Both the position numbers and the translations under genes were made by a program. From Thalassovita autumnalis (lineage in GTDB: Bacteria; Pseudomonadota; Alphaproteobacteria; Rhodobacterales; Rhodobacteraceae): a DNA stretch of 64,000 nucleotides. Below, in pieces: positions 61,061 through 64,000 of the stretch. How positions within the stretch are numbered: position 1 is the first letter of the stretch; the number at the start of each line of letters is the position of its first letter. The stretch spans positions 57,317 to 121,316 of the forward strand of contig NZ_CYSB01000035.1 of NCBI RefSeq assembly GCF_001458255.1, in the 5' to 3' direction. The notes under the pieces were generated by a model. That model saw nothing but the letters and a program-made list of their open reading frames with translations, did no database searches and was not told the DNA's origin.

Positions 61061-61936
61061 ATGAGATCCCTCCTTCCAATTTTCACCGTGGTCGCCGCGA
61101 TTTTTGTGATTTGGTATGGCGCTGCGGTGGCGCTGAACACGCCCTGGGCCAAGGATCAGGCCAAGCGCAACAATGTGGAGCTGAGCTTCACCGAGCTTGT
61201 CGCGGACACGTGGAGTCAGAAAAAACCCAAGCTGCCCGCGCCGCATCAGGTGGTGGCAGAGATCTGGAAAACCACCGGGGAGATGGTCGCCAAGGGGCGC
61301 GCCTTTTCCAAGCGGTCGTTGATCTATCACAGCTGGATTACGCTCTCGGCCACTATGCTGGGCTTTGTCATGGGCACGGGCTTTGGTATCCTGCTGGCGA
61401 TCGGCATTGTCTACAATCGTGTGATGGATATGAGTGTGATGCCCTGGGTCATTGCCAGTCAGACCATTCCAATTCTGGCGGTTGCACCGATGATCATTGT
61501 GGTGCTGAACGCGGTGGGCATTTCCGGCCTGCTGCCAAAGGCGATGATTTCGATGTATCTGTCCTTCTTCCCGGTTGTGGTTGGTATGGTGAAGGGGCTG
61601 CGCAGCCCTGATCAGATGCAGCTGGATCAGATGCGGACCTGGAATGCGACCTCAGGTCAGGAGTTCTGGCGTCTGCGTCTGCCGTCTTCGATGCCGTTCC
61701 TCTTTGCCTCGCTCAAGGTGGCGATGGCGGCGTCGCTTGTCGGGGCCATTGTGGGTGAATTGCCCACCGGGGCGGTTGCGGGTCTCGGCGCGCGTCTGCT
61801 GGCGGGCAGCTATTATGGTCAGACCATCCAGATCTGGAGTGCGCTGATCATGGCGGCGGCTTTGGCGGCGGCGCTGGTGGCGCTCATCGGTCTGATCCAA
61901 CGGATGACCCTTAAGAAGATGGGGATGGTGCAATGA
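61061..61936 (+). CDS. ABC transporter permease 1
   Basis: A 291-residue BPD-type permease with about six to seven helices and the inner-loop EAA-type motif around TSGQEFWRLRLPSSMPFLFASL. An unusual N-terminal soluble stretch (about 28-90, RNNVELSFTELVADTWSQKK) precedes the conserved core. AGGGGAGC precedes the ATG. It overlaps the second permease by ATGA. Confidence 0.9.
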   Translation: MRSLLPIFTVVAAIFVIWYGAAVALNTPWAKDQAKRNNVELSFTELVADTWSQKKPKLPAPHQVVAEIWKTTGEMVAKGRAFSKRSLIYHSWITLSATMLGFVMGTGFGILLAIGIVYNRVMDMSVMPWVIASQTIPILAVAPMIIVVLNAVGISGLLPKAMISMYLSFFPVVVGMVKGLRSPDQMQLDQMRTWNATSGQEFWRLRLPSSMPFLFASLKVAMAASLVGAIVGELPTGAVAGLGARLLAGSYYGQTIQIWSALIMAAALAAALVALIGLIQRMTLKKMGMVQ

Positions 61937-62772
61937 TGTGGATTGCTTTTGGGGTTATCAGCTGGCTGATCGGCTGGCGTGCCAATGTCTGGCTGGCCGC
62001 ACAGCCGAAATCCCGTTTCACCTCGCTGGCGGTGCCGGTGATCTTTGGGGTGACCGTTATCCTGATCTGGGAGGCCGTGGTGCGCGGCTTTGAGGTGTCA
62101 CCGGTGCTGTTGCCGGCGCCGTCGGTCATTGCGGTGACCTTTGCGCAGTCGACCCATATCCTGTGGCAGGATTTCGTGCAGACCGTGATCAAGGGCGCCT
62201 TGTCGGGCTATGTGCTGGGCTGTGGCTCGGCCTTCCTGATTGCCATTGTGATCGACCGTTTCCCGTTCCTGCAGCGCGGGCTATTGCCGGTGGGCAACTT
62301 CGTGGCGGCCCTGCCGATTGTGGGCATGGCGCCCATCCTGGTGATGTGGTTCGGCTTTGACTGGCAGTCCAAGGCGGCGGTTGTGGTTGTCATGGTCTTC
62401 TTCCCGATGCTGGTGAACACGGTTGAGGGGCTGCAGGCCACCGACAAGATGCAGCGGGATTTGATGCGGACCTATGCCTCCAGCTATGGGCAGACCCTGC
62501 TGAAGCTGCGGCTGCCTGCGGCGATGCCTTTCATCTTTAACGGGCTAAAAATCACTACCACCTTGGCGCTGATCGGTGCCATCGTGGCAGAGTTCTTCGG
62601 ATCCCCCATCAGGGGTATGGGGTTCCGTATCTCAACCAGTGTCGGGCAACTGGCGCTGGATCTGGTCTGGGCCGAGATCGTGGTTGCCGCGATCGTGGGT
62701 TCGGCTTTCTACGGCGGGGTTGCTTTGCTGGAAAAGGCAATGACCTTCTGGCACCCGTCGCAACGTGGCTGA
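61933..62772 (+). CDS. ABC transporter permease 2
   Basis: A 279-residue permease of the same BPD family with EAA loop ASSYGQTLLKLRLPAAMPFIFNGL, about six helices. Forms a heterodimer with permease 1, as usual in TauC/SsuC-like systems with two permease genes. ATGA overlap. Confidence 0.9.
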   Translation: MMWIAFGVISWLIGWRANVWLAAQPKSRFTSLAVPVIFGVTVILIWEAVVRGFEVSPVLLPAPSVIAVTFAQSTHILWQDFVQTVIKGALSGYVLGCGSAFLIAIVIDRFPFLQRGLLPVGNFVAALPIVGMAPILVMWFGFDWQSKAAVVVVMVFFPMLVNTVEGLQATDKMQRDLMRTYASSYGQTLLKLRLPAAMPFIFNGLKITTTLALIGAIVAEFFGSPIRGMGFRISTSVGQLALDLVWAEIVVAAIVGSAFYGGVALLEKAMTFWHPSQRG

Positions 62773-62832
62773 CGCAACTAAAAATCAACGCAGCCAAAAT
62801 CCAACAAGGGAATAAAACAAGGAGTGTATGAA

Positions 62833-63822
62833 ATGAAAACCATGGTGAAATCGCTGGGCGCGGCCGCGCTTGGCCTCTGGGCCGGTATGGCGCAGGCCGC
62901 AGATGACGTGACTCTGCAGCTGAAGTGGGTGACCCAGGCGCAGTTCGCGGGCTACTACGTGGCGCTGGACAAGGGCTTCTACGCCGAAGAAGACCTGAAC
63001 GTGACCATCAAACCCGGTGGCCCGGACATTGCCCCGGCGCAGGTGATCGCGGGTGGCGGGGCAGATGTTGTGCTGGACTGGATGCCGTCGGCGCTGGCCA
63101 GCCGTGAAAAGGGTCTGTCGCTGGTCAACATCGCCCAGCCGTTCAAATCCTCGGGCATGATGCTGACCTGCCGCAAAGATGCAGGCGTGTCGGGCCCCGA
63201 AGATTTTGCCGGCAAGACCCTGGGTGTCTGGTTCTTCGGCAACGAATATCCCTTCCTCAGCTGGATGAGCAAACTGGGCCTGTCGACCGAAGGTGGCGAC
63301 AGCGGTGTGACCGTGCTGAAGCAGGGCTTCAACGTGGATCCGATCCTGCAGGGTCAGGCGGCTTGTGTGTCGACCATGACCTACAACGAATACTGGCAGA
63401 TCATCGACGCGGGTCTGAGCCCCGACGATCTGGTGGTGTTCAAATATGAAGATCAGGGCGTCGCCACGCTGGAAGACGGCATGTATGTGCTGGAAGAGAA
63501 CCTGAAAGACCCGGCCTTTGAGGACAAGATGGTGCGTTTTGTACGTGCTTCGATGAAGGGCTGGAAATGGGCCGAAGAGAACGCCGAAGAGGCTGCGATG
63601 ATCGTGCTGGACAACGATGCCTCGGGCGCACAGACCGAAGAGCATCAGATCCGCATGATGGGTGAGATCGCCAAGCTGACCGCAGGCAGCAACGGCGCGC
63701 TGGATCCGGCCGACTATGAGCGCACTGTTATGTCGCTGATGTCGGGTGGCTCGGACCCGGTCATCACCAAGAAGCCTGAGGGCGCTTGGACCCATGCGAT
63801 CACCGACAAGGCGCTGAACTAA
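62833..63822 (+). CDS. NMT1/ThiY-like substrate-binding protein
   Basis: A 329-residue periplasmic binding protein with signal peptide (MKTMVKSLGAAALGLWAGMAQA) and the NMT1/Thi5-like start LQLKWVTQAQFAGYYVALDKGFY, PGGPDIAPAQVIAGGGADV, and GKTLGVWFFGNEYPF. Relatives bind pyrimidine moieties (thiamine precursors) or similar rings; here, with RutR operators and pyrimidine catabolism, a pyrimidine or related ring is the best guess. ATG at 62833 has AAGGAG 8 bases upstream; the GTG nine bases earlier is in frame but less apt. Confidence 0.9.
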   Translation: MKTMVKSLGAAALGLWAGMAQAADDVTLQLKWVTQAQFAGYYVALDKGFYAEEDLNVTIKPGGPDIAPAQVIAGGGADVVLDWMPSALASREKGLSLVNIAQPFKSSGMMLTCRKDAGVSGPEDFAGKTLGVWFFGNEYPFLSWMSKLGLSTEGGDSGVTVLKQGFNVDPILQGQAACVSTMTYNEYWQIIDAGLSPDDLVVFKYEDQGVATLEDGMYVLEENLKDPAFEDKMVRFVRASMKGWKWAEENAEEAAMIVLDNDASGAQTEEHQIRMMGEIAKLTAGSNGALDPADYERTVMSLMSGGSDPVITKKPEGAWTHAITDKALN

Positions 63823-63866
63823 TCAGATGGTTTGATCAGTGATTCTTTGAGAATTCAGGGACAATG

Positions 63867-63898
63867 ATGGGCTGCCCCAGTGGGCGGCCCATTTTTTT
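63867..63898 (+). terminator. Intrinsic terminator of the ABC operon
   Basis: Stem ATGGGCTGCCC / GGGCGGCCCAT (one wobble) with loop CAGT, followed by TTTTTTT. Confidence 0.87.
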
Positions 63899-64000
63899 GT
63901 CGGCAAACAAAGTTCCAAATTTCACCATAAATGCTTGCCTTTTCTGTATCCGTCCGGTGTCCCCGCTCTGACGGCGTGATGGAGTGCCTGCTAGATGTCC
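63899..64000. other. Right-edge intergenic stretch
   Basis: About 100 bp, more AT-rich at first. Possible short frames at the end (for instance ATG at 63980) cannot be judged because the window stops. No RutR-type operator seen. Confidence 0.3.

Noticed and set aside
1..64000. tRNA or rRNA genes, prophage or plasmid signatures
   Set aside because: No cloverleaf with a GTTCGA-type arm, no rRNA sequence, no integrase, phage or replication genes were seen.

Overview
The window reads as chromosomal DNA of a marine alphaproteobacterium of the Roseobacter group (Rhodobacteraceae). Grounds: high GC with dense, tightly overlapping genes; the order folK-rpoZ-rel-DUF2062-pdxJ-acpS-lepB-rnc-era-DUF1491-recO; DUF1636, DUF6732 and CbtAB genes beside cobalamin genes; and a CbiG-CobJ fusion. 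This is inference from gene content, and species cannot be named. No rRNA, tRNA, prophage, CRISPR array or intact transposase was seen.

Left third (1-28.2 kb): cobalamin and cobalt. Going rightward there are cobO (cut by the window edge), a fasciclin-domain protein, a TsoY-like membrane protein behind two ATTC-N8-GAAT operators, a small lipoprotein, cobN, an N-acetyltransferase, cobW, a His-rich exported protein, and cbtA-cbtB led by a minus-strand cobalamin riboswitch. After smc, a porin-like protein and a lytic transglycosylase come cbiB-cobC-DUF1636 (minus strand), a glutathionyl-hydroquinone reductase and a Tat-exported amine oxidase. A plus-strand operon follows: DUF6732, cbiX, cobH, cobL, cobI, cbiG-cobJ, cobM. 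Cobalt-early (CbiX, CbiG) and cobalt-late (CobN, CobW) markers occur together.

Middle (28.2-49.6 kb): mostly housekeeping. It holds a PatB-type C-S lyase; three tandem deformylase genes, the third lacking its catalytic residues, followed by fmt; small membrane proteins; rnhA; a DUF3429 gene split by a 260-bp MITE-like element; a methyltransferase and LysE pair; ispH; a cytochrome c; a NYN-domain protein; then the folK-to-recO block (folate, RNA polymerase omega, stringent response, vitamin B6, acyl carrier protein, protein export, RNA processing, repair).

Right quarter (49.0-64.0 kb): a catabolic module. A 1070-residue self-sufficient reductive dehalogenase (corrinoid/two 4Fe-4S dehalogenase fused to a flavin/NAD/2Fe-2S reductase) is divergent from the reductive pyrimidine pathway: preT-preA (dihydropyrimidine dehydrogenase), a RutR regulator, an M20 carbamoyl-amino-acid hydrolase, dihydropyrimidinase and an ABC importer. 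Three RutR-type operators lie upstream of preT, in the rutR/hydrolase intergenic region and upstream of the ABC transporter. The first is in the region shared with the dehalogenase promoter, which suggests, without proof, that dehalogenation and pyrimidine breakdown are co-regulated. The dehalogenase should need the cobalamin made by the left-hand genes. An orphan CDI-type immunity gene interrupts the pyrimidine operon.

Other structure: a 57-bp derivative of the MITE-like element after the amine oxidase gene, and a dispersed intergenic motif (GAGTATTT, then GGATCATTGAAAG) in three clear copies plus two possible variants.
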